A stretch of DNA of 64,000 nt. Origin: Sinomicrobium kalidii. Lineage in GTDB: Bacteria; Bacteroidota; Bacteroidia; Flavobacteriales; Flavobacteriaceae. Positions within the stretch are counted from its first letter, which is position 1; each line of letters starts with the position of its first letter. The translations under genes were made by a program, and so were the position numbers. Shown here piece after piece: positions 7,532 to 17,068 of the stretch. The stretch spans positions 4,198,501 through 4,262,500 of the forward strand of contig NZ_CP089211.1 of assembly GCF_021183825.1 (NCBI RefSeq), written 5' to 3'. Under the pieces are notes generated by a model, which worked only from the letters and a program-made list of their open reading frames with translations, was not told the origin of the DNA and ran no database searches.

Positions 7532-10500
7532 ATGAAAACCTATTCATATAAGGGGAAGTGTATCCTTTTTATAGGAATATTCTTCATATTTTTCCCTGTC
7601 TTTCTAAATGCTTTCCCGCTTTATCCGCAGCATGGCGTTAGTGGTACCATTACGGATAGTGACGGTTTACCCTTGCCCGGCGTCAATGTCGTAGTCAAAG
7701 GCACACAAAGCGGAACCATATCCGGAATAAAGGGGACCTATGTCCTGGAAGCCGAAGTGACCGATACCCTGGTGTTTTCCTATATAGGATTTAAAAGGGA
7801 AGAAGTTGTTGTTGGGGACCGTGCCGTAATTGATGTGGTATTGCAGGAAGACGTGACCGCCCTGGAAGGGGTGGAGGTCAATGCGGGCTATTACACGGTA
7901 AAAGAGAAAGAAAAGACCGGGAGTATCAGCAGAATCACGGCAGAAACGATCGAAAAGCAACCTGTTTCCAATCCACTGGCCGCCATGCAGGGCCGGATGG
8001 CCGGGGTATCCATCCGGCAAAGTACGGGAGTACCCGGTGGCAGCTTTTCTGTTGAGATCAGGGGGCGTAACAGTCTTCGTAACGATGGGAATGCCCCTTT
8101 ATATATTATAGACGGGGTGCCGTATACCGTAGGTTCCTTAAGCCTGACAGGAGGACTTATTGTTCCCGGGGCCAATCCGCTGGTGGGGATCAACCCCGGA
8201 GATATTAGAAGTATTGAAATACTAAAAGATGCCGATGCTACGGCCATATATGGTTCACGAGGCGCCAATGGCGTGGTCCTGATTACCACGAAAAAAGGAA
8301 AACCGGGTAAGGTATCCGTAAAACTGGATATCTATAGTGGTGTCGGAAGCATCCCCCGGAAAATGGATATGCTCAGCACAGAACAATACTTGGAGATGCG
8401 ACACGAAGCCCTTGCCAATGATGGGGCCACACCAAGTGAATTTGACCCTGATATCAACGGGGCCTGGGACCAGGATCGTTATACGGACTGGCAGGAGGTA
8501 CTCCTGGGCGGGACCGCTTTTACCACGAACGCCCAGTTTAGTGTTTCCGGGGGGACGCCGCAAACCCAGTTCCTGTTCAGGGGCGGTTATTACCGGGAAA
8601 CCACGGTTTTTCCCGGTGATTTTGCCCTGGGGCGCGGTTCCGGGCTGTTTAACCTGACCCATACCTCTAAGGACCAGAAATTCGATGTGGCCCTTTCAGC
8701 CAATTACACGGTGACCCAAAACAACCTGCTCCGGGAGGACCTTACGGATGAGGCCTTATCGCTGCCCCCGAATGCCCCGCCCATTTACGATGAAGCAGGT
8801 GAACTGAACTGGGCGAACTCCACCTGGTCGAATCCCTTTGCCTTGCTGCGCAGAAAATATGAAAACAACACCAAAAACCTGGTGACCCATCTTGACCTGG
8901 GCTATGAAATTGCTCGCGGGCTCCGGCTAAAGGCCGGCCTGGGGTATACGGCGACCCACACCCGGGATATGTCTACCGTTCCCGTAGCTTCCTGGAACCC
9001 GCTTTTTATACAATACGGTACTACCGGATCAGCTGCTTTCGGGAACCAGGAATTTACCTCCTGGATCGCAGAGCCCCAATTGACTTACGAATGTTCCCTG
9101 GGACAAAACGGCCGGCTAAAGTTATTGGCCGGTGCTACTTTTCAACAAACCCGGAGTGAAGGCACTGTACTGGCCGCTTCAGGCTATACCAGTGATGCCT
9201 TGCTGGAAGACCCGAGGGCTGCCCCTGATATCGCGATACAAAATACGTTTTTTAATGACTATCGTTATATGGCTGTATTCGGGCGTATCCATTACAGCTT
9301 TAAGGACAAATATTTTTTAAACCTCACCGGACGTAGGGATGGTTCCAGCCGGTTTGGTCCCGGGCGCCGTTTCGGTAATTTCGGGGCGATCGGTGCTGCC
9401 TGGTTGTTTTCGGAAGAAAGTTACCTTCGCGATCGTTGGGGATTTCTCAGTTTCGGGAAACTGCGGGCCAGTTATGGGGTGACCGGAAGTGATGCTATAG
9501 GGGACTACGGGTTCCTGGACAGTTACGTCTCCACGACCTACCCTTATGGCGGAGGCAGCGGATTGCGTCCTGCCCGGTTATTTAACCCGGACTTTAGCTG
9601 GGAAACTAATAAAAAACTGGAAATAGCCCTGGAAGCCGGGTTTTTCAATAATCGCATCCGGATGGAGGCCGCTTATTACCGTAACCGGTCTTCCAACCAG
9701 CTCGTAGGCTTTCCCCTGGCCCATACCACAGGTTTTACCTCCGTACAGGCTAACCTGCCAGCAACCGTTGAAAACACAGGTTGGGAATTCCTGCTGCAAA
9801 GCACCAATATTAACACGCCCCACTTTAACTGGAAAACCTCGGCCAACCTGACCCTTCCCCGGAATAGACTGGTAGCCTATCCCGGCATAGAAAATTCTCC
9901 TTATGCCAACACCTATATCATTGGTGAGCCCCTGTTTATCCGCAGGTCATTCCACGTTACGGGAGTCGATCCCGATACCGGGCTATACACATTTGAAGAT
10001 GTCAACGGGGATGGGAATATCAGTTTCCCGGAAGATTTGAAGACTGCTCCACGGACAGGAAGAACATATTTTGGTGGCATAAACAACAGCCTTACCCTGA
10101 AAAACTGGCAATTGGATGTATTTACGGAGTTTGTCCACCAAAGGCGGGAGAGTTTTTTTGGCAATGTCAGCGCTCCCGGGACCTTGCGGAATCAACCTGC
10201 AATTGTGATGGAACGCTGGCAGCGCCCCGGGGACCAGACCGATATACAGCGCTTTACCCGGGGAGGTGAAGGGCTTACCGCCTATACCAACTTCCGAACC
10301 CGGGGGGATGCTTCCCTCGCCGATGCCTCTTTTATCCGGTTAAAGAACGTATCACTGTCCTATCGTTTTTCCGGGCAGAGGCTAAAGGGGACCGGACTTA
10401 CCGGGTTACGTCTCTACTTGCAGGGACAAAACCTGGCGACCCTTGTCACCGGGGACAAAGCCCTTATCGGTATGGACCCTGAAAGCGGGCTTTCGCGCCT

Positions 10501-10546
10501 ACCACCGTTACGGGTCATTACTGCCGGGATTCAACTCATTTTTTAA
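7532..10546 (+). CDS. SusC/RagA-family TonB-linked outer-membrane transporter
   Basis: A 1004-residue protein with a signal peptide, a carboxypeptidase-D-like domain (VSGTITDSDGLPLPGVNVVV at about 37-56, ending YIGFKREEVVV), a plug domain (LAAMQGRMAGVSIRQSTGVP, then LRNDGNAPLYIIDGVP and ATAIYGSRGANGVVLITTKK) and a 22-strand beta-barrel ending in a phenylalanine. It imports a substrate bound by its SusD partner, which begins 18 bases downstream. There is no STN domain and no adjacent sigma/anti-sigma pair, so control differs from the second SusC in this window. The neighbourhood of thiol-redox proteins argues for a peptide rather than a glycan substrate; that is inference. Confidence 0.95.
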   Translation: MKTYSYKGKCILFIGIFFIFFPVFLNAFPLYPQHGVSGTITDSDGLPLPGVNVVVKGTQSGTISGIKGTYVLEAEVTDTLVFSYIGFKREEVVVGDRAVIDVVLQEDVTALEGVEVNAGYYTVKEKEKTGSISRITAETIEKQPVSNPLAAMQGRMAGVSIRQSTGVPGGSFSVEIRGRNSLRNDGNAPLYIIDGVPYTVGSLSLTGGLIVPGANPLVGINPGDIRSIEILKDADATAIYGSRGANGVVLITTKKGKPGKVSVKLDIYSGVGSIPRKMDMLSTEQYLEMRHEALANDGATPSEFDPDINGAWDQDRYTDWQEVLLGGTAFTTNAQFSVSGGTPQTQFLFRGGYYRETTVFPGDFALGRGSGLFNLTHTSKDQKFDVALSANYTVTQNNLLREDLTDEALSLPPNAPPIYDEAGELNWANSTWSNPFALLRRKYENNTKNLVTHLDLGYEIARGLRLKAGLGYTATHTRDMSTVPVASWNPLFIQYGTTGSAAFGNQEFTSWIAEPQLTYECSLGQNGRLKLLAGATFQQTRSEGTVLAASGYTSDALLEDPRAAPDIAIQNTFFNDYRYMAVFGRIHYSFKDKYFLNLTGRRDGSSRFGPGRRFGNFGAIGAAWLFSEESYLRDRWGFLSFGKLRASYGVTGSDAIGDYGFLDSYVSTTYPYGGGSGLRPARLFNPDFSWETNKKLEIALEAGFFNNRIRMEAAYYRNRSSNQLVGFPLAHTTGFTSVQANLPATVENTGWEFLLQSTNINTPHFNWKTSANLTLPRNRLVAYPGIENSPYANTYIIGEPLFIRRSFHVTGVDPDTGLYTFEDVNGDGNISFPEDLKTAPRTGRTYFGGINNSLTLKNWQLDVFTEFVHQRRESFFGNVSAPGTLRNQPAIVMERWQRPGDQTDIQRFTRGGEGLTAYTNFRTRGDASLADASFIRLKNVSLSYRFSGQRLKGTGLTGLRLYLQGQNLATLVTGDKALIGMDPESGLSRLPPLRVITAGIQLIF

Positions 10547-10564
10547 CTTTAAAAATATGGGATC

Positions 10565-11986
10565 ATGTACACTATAATCCACATCATAACACTACCGGGG
10601 AAAAATAGCTTTTGGAGACTGATCGGCTATCTTGTGTTAACCCTGCTGCTGGTTTCCTGTGAAAGTTTCCTGGAGACCGGGGCTCCCAAAACCCAGTTGA
10701 GTAGCGAAAATGTATATCAAGACGATGAAGCAGCTACCGCAGTAGTGCGGGGTATTTACAGTGAAATGATGCGTGGCCAGGAATTTTTAAGTGGGGGGCA
10801 TAGCAGTATTCCCCTGCTTTGCGGACTCTCCGGAGATGTTTTTGAGAACCGTTCCACGGCATTGGACCGCATTACATTTTATGAAAATGAATTGCAAACG
10901 ACCAATGCCATGGTCCTGAGTGCCTTCTGGCAGCCGGCTTACCAGTATATCTATAGTGCCAATGCCGTTTTGGAAGGGGTGTCCGATACTGCGGCACTTA
11001 GCCCGGACACCTGCAAGCAATTGGAAGGAGAAGCCTTGTTCATAAGGGCATTAAGTCACTTTTACCTGGTCAATCTTTTTGGGGACATTCCCTTGGCTTT
11101 AACTACCGATTACCAGGAAAATACCGCTTTGGAGCGTAGCCCTGTCTCCCGGGTCTACCAGCAGATCATTGCAGACCTGAAAGGCGCGACGGAACGCCTT
11201 ACCGCTACGGACACCTATGGGGAACGGATACGTCCCAACAAATGGGCAGCGGCAGCTTTATTGGCCAGGGTATACCTGTATACCGAAGATTGGCCGGCAG
11301 CCGAGGCCACTGCCACATCCGTGATCGACCAGGCTTCCCTGTACCAATTGGAACCTGATTTGGATAAGGTTTTTACAAGTGACAGCCCGGAAACGATCTG
11401 GCAGCTCAAACCCGTATCCCCCGGGAGAAATACCTGGGCTGCGGTGACCTACATTCCCCAGGGGGATACCGCTCCGGCCTGGGTATACCTTTCCCCATCG
11501 TTAATGTCGGCTTTCGAAACCGGGGATTTAAGGAAAACAAGTTGGACCGGTGCTGTTACGGTCAACGGCAAAACATTTTACTATCCTTTAAAGTACAAGG
11601 TATACGAGGCTAACCAGCCACTCACGGAATATAATGTCATATTACGTTTGGCTGAACAGTACCTGATCCGTGCAGAGGCCAGGGCCATGCAGAACAATAT
11701 AGCCCCGGCCATAGCTGACTTGAATGCTCTCAGAGAACGAGCGGGCCTATCCGCTTTAGCGGCATCCCTGTCACAAGCGCAAGCCCTGGAAGCTATTAGG
11801 GATGAACGCCGGGCAGAACTCTTTGCCGAAGGAGGACATCGCTGGCTGGACCTCAAACGCACAGGGAGAGCGGATCATACACTGGGCCTACTAAAACCGG
11901 GATGGCAGCCTACAGATGTGCTTTACCCCATTCCCGATCTGGAAATACAAACCAATCCCAATCTCACCCAAAACGAAGGCTACTAA
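10565..11986 (+). CDS. SusD/RagB-family substrate-binding lipoprotein
   Basis: A 473-residue lipoprotein (lipobox LLLVSC near residue 31, then ESFLETGAPKTQLSSENVYQ) with the SusD TPR-like helical core (GEALFIRALSHFYLVNLFGD) and the C-terminal signature AIRDERRAELFAEGGHRWLD followed by LKRTGRADHTLG. It caps the SusC barrel at the cell surface and captures ligand. It is translated from an ATG 18 bases after susC and followed by a thioredoxin-like gene, all co-directional. The family call is firm; the ligand is unknown. Confidence 0.95.
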   Translation: MYTIIHIITLPGKNSFWRLIGYLVLTLLLVSCESFLETGAPKTQLSSENVYQDDEAATAVVRGIYSEMMRGQEFLSGGHSSIPLLCGLSGDVFENRSTALDRITFYENELQTTNAMVLSAFWQPAYQYIYSANAVLEGVSDTAALSPDTCKQLEGEALFIRALSHFYLVNLFGDIPLALTTDYQENTALERSPVSRVYQQIIADLKGATERLTATDTYGERIRPNKWAAAALLARVYLYTEDWPAAEATATSVIDQASLYQLEPDLDKVFTSDSPETIWQLKPVSPGRNTWAAVTYIPQGDTAPAWVYLSPSLMSAFETGDLRKTSWTGAVTVNGKTFYYPLKYKVYEANQPLTEYNVILRLAEQYLIRAEARAMQNNIAPAIADLNALRERAGLSALAASLSQAQALEAIRDERRAELFAEGGHRWLDLKRTGRADHTLGLLKPGWQPTDVLYPIPDLEIQTNPNLTQNEGY

Positions 11987-12010
11987 GAAAGCATTTAAAT
12001 TTTGAAGTTT

Positions 12011-13105
12011 ATGAAATTCAATATACAAAACATGCTATCAGGAGTACTATTCCTGTGTACACTCATTACAACTCCCGCGCAGGAACACCGGGAGCTTAGC
12101 CTTTCTGTAGGGGACCCTGCCCCAGCGATCGATCAACTACAGTGGGTAAAGGGGAGGCCTGTGACCGGGTTTAAAAAAGGACAGATTTACGTAGTAGAAC
12201 TGACCTCAGTGGCTTGCCCGTTTTGCCGGGAGAGCATGCCATACCTGAAGGAATTGGTCCAAAAATACGAGAAGAAAATAAAGCTATTAGCCATTTACCT
12301 GGAAAAGAAAAAAGCTTTCCGGGGAAGTTCCCCGGAATATCCCCGAAAAGTTAAGGATTATGTGACCGTACTGAATAATCCGTATCCGGTCGCTGTAGAT
12401 GACAGTACAGGAACCGTGTACCGGGCCTGGATGAAGCCGGCCGGACTTATGGGGGTACCACAAGCCCTGGTCGTTGGTCAGGATGGCCGTATTACCTGGA
12501 TAGGCCATCCCATGGAATTGGCCCCCGTTATTGCTCAATTGACCTCGGGCACTTTTGCCCCTGAAGTAGAATACTGCCGACAAACCCGGGCCCTGCAAAA
12601 GTTAAAACAGGTAATGCATTTACAGGAAGCAGGGAAATGGAACCGGGCTTATAAAGTATTGGACCAGTTGATAAGCGAATATCCGGAAAAACGATATTTT
12701 CTGTATCCCCGCAAATATGAGACCCTGTTAAAAGACAACCCGGAAAAGGCGTACCGGTTTATCGGCAGGTTTTTAAAGGAAAAACAAGGGTACAGTACCT
12801 GGAAGGGCATGGCGGAGACCCTGCTGTTTTATAGTTATAAAAACACTTTAACAGCCCCGCATTATGACCAGCTGATTACCCTGGCTCAAAAGGCTATAGC
12901 GCAGACCACGGATAAATTGCATAAGGTACAAAACCTGCGGATGCAGGCCTATGCGTATGCGCAAAAGGAAGATTATGCTAAAGCCGTGGAAATACAACAG
13001 GAAGTCATCCGTATCCAGGCTTCCAGGGCCCCCCGGGATGTTTTTGGAGAAGGAACAGCATACGATCGAAAAAAATTGGAGCAGTACCGGGAATTTATAA
13101 AATAA
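12011..13105 (+). CDS. Periplasmic thioredoxin-like protein (TlpA/AhpC-TSA type) with helical C-terminus
   Basis: A 364-residue protein with signal peptide, then a thioredoxin fold: LSVGDPAPAIDQLQWVKGRP, active site ACPFCRESMPYL near residue 60 and cis-Pro region GLMGVPQALVVGQDGRITWI. CPFC replaces the usual WCGPC or WCxxC. The C-terminal 170 residues are TPR-like helices. I chose ATG 12011; an in-frame TTG at 12002 is possible. It follows SusD by 24 bases and precedes a DsbD-alpha-like gene, a co-directional set suggesting that the imported substrate is reduced or oxidised in the periplasm. Confidence 0.85.
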   Translation: MKFNIQNMLSGVLFLCTLITTPAQEHRELSLSVGDPAPAIDQLQWVKGRPVTGFKKGQIYVVELTSVACPFCRESMPYLKELVQKYEKKIKLLAIYLEKKKAFRGSSPEYPRKVKDYVTVLNNPYPVAVDDSTGTVYRAWMKPAGLMGVPQALVVGQDGRITWIGHPMELAPVIAQLTSGTFAPEVEYCRQTRALQKLKQVMHLQEAGKWNRAYKVLDQLISEYPEKRYFLYPRKYETLLKDNPEKAYRFIGRFLKEKQGYSTWKGMAETLLFYSYKNTLTAPHYDQLITLAQKAIAQTTDKLHKVQNLRMQAYAYAQKEDYAKAVEIQQEVIRIQASRAPRDVFGEGTAYDRKKLEQYREFIK

Positions 13106-13128
13106 CAGACACTAAAATATTGGAACCG

Positions 13129-13605
13129 ATGAAAATTTCAAGACCTATTATCATTGTTTTGATCCTGGTTGCCTTTAAAGGAAATGCCCAGGACCCCGTA
13201 CAGTGGTCTTTTGATACCGCATCCATCACATTGGAAGAGGTCTCTTTAAACTTCAGTGCTGATATCGAGCCGGGTTGGAAGCTTTATGCCCCCTCCGAAG
13301 ATGGCGACGCCCCGGTAACACCCTTATCCATAACCCTAAACACATCACCGGATTATAAAGTCATGGAGGAACTGGAGGAACAAACCACCCCCGTTCAGGC
13401 TTTTGACCCTTTTTTCGGAATGGAAATTTCGTGGTATGAAGGTACTGCCCGGTTGTCGCAAAAAATAAAACTTCGGCATCCCCGGGCTACCATTTCCGGG
13501 AAAGTGGTCTATATGGCCTGTAATGACAGGATGTGTCTTCCTCCCCGGACAGAAGTCTTTACTTTAAATGTTCGTAACGCTAATTGGGAGAAGAAAAAGA
13601 ATTAG
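13129..13605 (+). CDS. Free-standing DsbD N-terminal-domain (alpha) protein
   Basis: A 158-residue secreted protein (signal MKISRPIIIVLILVAFKGNA). The immunoglobulin-like body carries the DsbD-alpha pattern: LNFSADIEPGWKLYAP, a PLSITL strand and the redox pair in VVYMACNDRMCLPPRTE (C-x4-C). In full-length DsbD this domain accepts electrons from the membrane domain and passes them to periplasmic thiols; here the membrane and thioredoxin domains are absent. ATG 13129 is preferred to the TTG at 13120. It follows the CPFC thioredoxin, a plausible partner. Confidence 0.8.
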   Translation: MKISRPIIIVLILVAFKGNAQDPVQWSFDTASITLEEVSLNFSADIEPGWKLYAPSEDGDAPVTPLSITLNTSPDYKVMEELEEQTTPVQAFDPFFGMEISWYEGTARLSQKIKLRHPRATISGKVVYMACNDRMCLPPRTEVFTLNVRNANWEKKKN

Positions 13606-13645
13606 CCCCCGGTTTTACTATTTGGGCTTAAAAGGATGTGTCCTT

Positions 13646-14707
13646 CTAATGACCAAAATATTCGGGGTTCAGGTCATAGATAACCAGGGAATGGCCATAG
13701 AGAGCCACCAGTTTGTGCGCAAAAACTTTGAATGATTTGGCCTTTTTGTCCTGGTATACGGGAAGGTAAAAGCTGAACCGATACTTTCCGTCGGTTAAAT
13801 CATAGACATCAATAACGGTCATTTTTTCAAATGATTCCCGGTCTTCATTTTTGGCCCTGAGTTTGGAATGGACAAACAGCCAGTTGTTATCGAGGGCACT
13901 TTTGGCATTAACCACCAGGGGAGGGGCGGCCAGGGTCACGGTATTTTCCGATGGTACCCGGGTCACTTTTATTTGGGCTGATGTAATGGTATCAATGGTA
14001 TGGCCCCGGTATAACAAATGAAGGGAGGTATCGGTAACCATAAACTGGTTTCTGTAATGATACAGGTATACAAGTCGTTGTGTTTGCTGGTCATAATGAA
14101 GCATCCCATCCGTACAGAATAACCCGTCCACCTGCTTTTCCAGCAGTCCGGGGATAAAAGTCGTGTCGATGGGATGAGTGCTCAACTTCCCCAGGATGTA
14201 CTCTCTTTCTGGGGTTACAGACCGGATAGCAAAGGTCCGGGAAGTGAGGGGAGTGATCTTTGTAAAATAGGTGTTTCCGGTATAATCAGCCCTTGCTGAC
14301 CAGTTTAACGTTTTCCCTTTATATATGACGGGAACTGTACCATCGGTGATGTAAAAGTACGGAGGGTTTACCGTGACTTTAGCCTGTCGTATCGGAATGG
14401 AATCTGTTTCATCCAGGTGTAAACGAATATGTGAAGTATCTTTGGATGTCATGTTCATTTTTAAAAGATGGAGGGGAGCGGTGGTGTTTCCCAGGTATAT
14501 GTTATGGTGATCCATCCCTGCGATGTAATACGAATTGTATTTAATATCCCTGGGGTGAAGATGCTCGATAACATGAGGAGGGAAGAGACGAACAAAACTA
14601 CCAGGTTGCCGGTTTTGTTGATGCGAATAATGATAAAGGGCTCCAATAACGCCAATACTGAGCAACGCTGTAAATAAAAGTAACCTAAAGGATTTGTCCA
14701 GTTTCAT
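13646..14707 (-). CDS. Membrane-anchored beta-propeller-like protein
   Basis: A 353-residue protein with one N-terminal hydrophobic segment (about residues 7-28) and a strand-rich extracytoplasmic body with repeated blade-like units (VYKGKTLNWSARADYTGNTY; DGMLHYDQQTQRLVYLYHY; MTVIDVYDLTDGKYRFSFYL). This resembles the 6-bladed propeller proteins that accompany MauE/DUF6520 genes in Flavobacteriia. No catalytic residues are evident. It is 70 bases downstream of the DUF6520 gene on the same strand and convergent with the DsbD-alpha gene. Confidence 0.6.
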   Translation of the reverse strand: MKLDKSFRLLLFTALLSIGVIGALYHYSHQQNRQPGSFVRLFPPHVIEHLHPRDIKYNSYYIAGMDHHNIYLGNTTAPLHLLKMNMTSKDTSHIRLHLDETDSIPIRQAKVTVNPPYFYITDGTVPVIYKGKTLNWSARADYTGNTYFTKITPLTSRTFAIRSVTPEREYILGKLSTHPIDTTFIPGLLEKQVDGLFCTDGMLHYDQQTQRLVYLYHYRNQFMVTDTSLHLLYRGHTIDTITSAQIKVTRVPSENTVTLAAPPLVVNAKSALDNNWLFVHSKLRAKNEDRESFEKMTVIDVYDLTDGKYRFSFYLPVYQDKKAKSFKVFAHKLVALYGHSLVIYDLNPEYFGH

Positions 14708-14777
14708 ATTGGTAATAAATGTACACGTAGAAATAAAAGGACCGGGACCTCACTCCCGGTCCTTAATACAAAAACGA

Positions 14778-15053
14778 TCAGTTCGCGGGCCGGAATAAGG
14801 GCTCAGCACAGGGCTGGGCTGTCTCGGGTTTCCAGGCATCGCGAGTAGTTCCGTTGAAACTTACCGTACACTGTATCCCTTCAGTAAGACTGGGATTACA
14901 GTCCTGTTCCACGGTTTGATCCGGCACACAATTATTGGTAAGTGGGTGCCGTGCATCGGCATTTACCGGGGGAGCGAGCGTTATGGAAGCAAAAACACCC
15001 CCAACGGCTAAGATAAAAGCTCCTACGGTCATCATCAATTTTGATTTTCTCAT
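14778..15053 (-). CDS. DUF6520-family small secreted cysteine-containing peptide
   Basis: A 91-residue precursor: basic start MRKSKLMMTVGAFILAVGGV, hydrophobic core, cleavage near ASITLAPPVNADA, then a mature part of about 60 residues with four Cys (NNCVPDQTVEQDCNPS; GIQCTVSFNG; AQPCAEPLFRP). The arrangement matches DUF6520 peptides, small secreted proteins of unknown function usually next to a MauE-type protein, as here. The even number of cysteines fits two disulfides. It sits between the MauE and propeller genes on the same strand. Confidence 0.75.
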   Translation of the reverse strand: MRKSKLMMTVGAFILAVGGVFASITLAPPVNADARHPLTNNCVPDQTVEQDCNPSLTEGIQCTVSFNGTTRDAWKPETAQPCAEPLFRPAN

Positions 15054-15129
15054 GACATCAATATTTAAAGGTTATACCTACTCTTTTTAACAGGTTTTCG
15101 GTTTCCCCTGACATCACTGCGCAGTAATT

Positions 15130-15606
15130 TTATAGTGCTACGAATTCTTTGGGTTTTTCTTGCTTTCCATTAGTGGATGGATAGGATCTTATGGCGATAA
15201 TGGCCAGCAAGACCATTACGATATTAAAGATCAGGTGTTCGGTCCATCCCATTTTTTCCAATATGCCACCGCAGCTACAGGGTACATAGGAACTGAAGTG
15301 GAGTATAGCATAAATGTAGGAGGAAAACATCACCATCAGGCTAAATGTGAGGTATAGTGCCAACAAACGAAACCTGGGGATGGCCAACATCACAGCAATC
15401 AGGACCTCCAGTGAAGGAACGAACCAGGCGATCTCTGCTGCCCATGTGGTGAACATGGGGGATTGGCCGAGTTGTATACGAAACTGCTGGTAATCCAGGA
15501 GTTTGCTTAGTGCGGCATAGGTAAACAAGATGATAAACCACCGAAAAATGAGCCTGACAGCAATCCGGCTATGTTTTTTATACCATTTCATACCGTTTGC
15601 AATCAT
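15130..15606 (-). CDS. MauE/DoxX-family redox-associated membrane protein
   Basis: A 158-residue protein with four predicted membrane helices and the conserved cysteine motif YVPCSCGGILEKMGWTEHLI near residues 108-127. MauE proteins of Bacteroidota are four-helix DsbB-like membrane proteins thought to shuttle electrons to or from periplasmic thiols. The start at 15606 could instead be ATG 15591 (MKWYKKHS). It is the promoter-proximal gene of the minus-strand trio MauE, DUF6520, propeller, whose product set suggests disulfide formation in, or transport of, the DUF6520 peptide. Confidence 0.85.
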   Translation of the reverse strand: MIANGMKWYKKHSRIAVRLIFRWFIILFTYAALSKLLDYQQFRIQLGQSPMFTTWAAEIAWFVPSLEVLIAVMLAIPRFRLLALYLTFSLMVMFSSYIYAILHFSSYVPCSCGGILEKMGWTEHLIFNIVMVLLAIIAIRSYPSTNGKQEKPKEFVAL

Positions 15607-15721
15607 TTGATTTTAAACGATATAAAGTTCCGAAATAATTTTTGCTACTTCTGGAAATCTACTTGTCGGATCGGGATTATTTTTTTAGCGAAAAGCCTTA
15701 CGTGAAATCCCGGGAATACAA

Positions 15722-16663
15722 TCAGGCATTCCCGGGCCCTTTATTAAAAAAATGCTTTTTCCACTGTTTGGGGGAGTACCCGAATTTTTTTTTAAATGCC
15801 CTGGAGAAATTGGGGTAATCCTTGAACCCCGTCATTTTCGCAACCTTGGTCAGGGAAATACCGGAATGTTCGACCAATAGCCGTGCCTTTTTAAACCTTT
15901 CACTGTACTGGAACTGGAAAATGGTTTTGTGAAAGACCTGTTTGAACTCTTTTTTCAGTTTGTACTCATTGGTCCCGAAATCACGGGCGAGTTCTTTCGC
16001 GGAAGGCAGCGGTTTTTCCAGGTTGTTGAGGATATGGTCGTATACTTTTTGAAGAAGCTGTATATCGGGGTCCCCCTGAAAAGGGACCGGTCGGGAATAT
16101 TTTCCGGTAGTATCTTCAAGGGTATTATCGAGCAGATCCTCCTGGAGAACGGTTTCGGTGGAAGTAATAAGAATCCCCGATTGTTTTCCGTCGGTGTCAT
16201 TAAGCCGGGAGATGGTACAAAATGCCGGGACCAAAAACTGTTGCCGGGTAGCGAATACCAGTTGCACGGCATACTGTTGCAGCCGGCTTAATTTGTCTTT
16301 GACCACTTCCCACACCTTTTGGGATTCTTCGGAGAGCAAGTCTTTAAAAGGGGTGTTCCCGAATGCTTTTGCCTCGTAACGGAGAATATCGGGCACCGGG
16401 GCATTAAACTTCCGGATATGGTAGCGGTGGTCCAGTACAAAACTCATCTGCACCAGGTGGCGATAGGAATCATGCGGGTTAATATAACTGTAATGGCTAA
16501 AAGTCTCCCGCATCTCTTCAACGGTCATGTTGACTCCCATAATCAGGGCTTCCAGGCTATCGTGGCAGCCGGTCCTCTTAATCTTATAGGAAAAATTTCC
16601 CCGGGACATGGCCACCAGCATCCGGAATATACTTCGGATTCTCTTTTGATCTATATCTTCCAT
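15722..16663 (-). CDS. AraC-family transcriptional regulator with PAS-like sensor
   Basis: A 313-residue protein. The C-terminal 100 residues carry the two AraC HTHs (SAKELARDFGTNEYKLKKEF; LTKVAKMTGFKDYPNFSRAF then KKKFGYSPKQWKK). The N-terminal part has a short coiled/HAMP-like segment and a PAS-like region (FVLDHRYHIRKFNAPVPDIL). It lies upstream of, and co-directional with, the MauE-DUF6520-propeller trio, so it is the best candidate regulator of that locus; this is positional inference. Confidence 0.85.
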   Translation of the reverse strand: MEDIDQKRIRSIFRMLVAMSRGNFSYKIKRTGCHDSLEALIMGVNMTVEEMRETFSHYSYINPHDSYRHLVQMSFVLDHRYHIRKFNAPVPDILRYEAKAFGNTPFKDLLSEESQKVWEVVKDKLSRLQQYAVQLVFATRQQFLVPAFCTISRLNDTDGKQSGILITSTETVLQEDLLDNTLEDTTGKYSRPVPFQGDPDIQLLQKVYDHILNNLEKPLPSAKELARDFGTNEYKLKKEFKQVFHKTIFQFQYSERFKKARLLVEHSGISLTKVAKMTGFKDYPNFSRAFKKKFGYSPKQWKKHFFNKGPGNA

Positions 16664-16681
16664 GGGGTCATGAATATTTGC

Positions 16682-17068
16682 TTAAGAGACATAAGATTTC
16701 AGAAATTTTATGGCCTGGTCTTCCTCGGTAAAAAGGCGGGTAGGGGCATGGGGTTGATGGATTTCCAGGAAGAAGGGAACAAGCCCGATACTTACAGGCG
16801 GCGGGACTAAAAATCCGACCGCTTTGGTCAGGAGATAACCGCGTTTGCCCATATAGTCCCTTCCGGCCTTGTCGGCTTCCACAATGCCACGAACATCATA
16901 AAGAATGGGATATGCTACCTTGTGCTGGAATTTTACACGATCTGCAACGGTCTTTTGTGCAGCGTATAAATCTATTGTGGTATTGGGCTTATACACATAG
17001 AAAAGTATACCGTTATGAATCCAGAAAGTAGCATATTCATTTTCGACATAGTTTTCAGAGATATACAT
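16682..17068 (-). CDS. STAS/SpoIIAA-like protein (DUF7793 type)
   Basis: A 128-residue cytosolic protein. The pattern WIHNGILFYVYKPNTTIDLY, YPILYDVRGIVEADKAGRDY, PVSIGLVPFFL and a terminal TRLFTEEDQAIKFLK fits the small STAS-like domain common in Flavobacteriia. I use the ATG at 17068; the open frame extends upstream to 17449 but that extension overlaps the divergent rteC start and has no homology pattern. It precedes the AraC gene by 18 bases and may modulate it; function is unknown. Confidence 0.6.
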   Translation of the reverse strand: MYISENYVENEYATFWIHNGILFYVYKPNTTIDLYAAQKTVADRVKFQHKVAYPILYDVRGIVEADKAGRDYMGKRGYLLTKAVGFLVPPPVSIGLVPFFLEIHQPHAPTRLFTEEDQAIKFLKSYVS

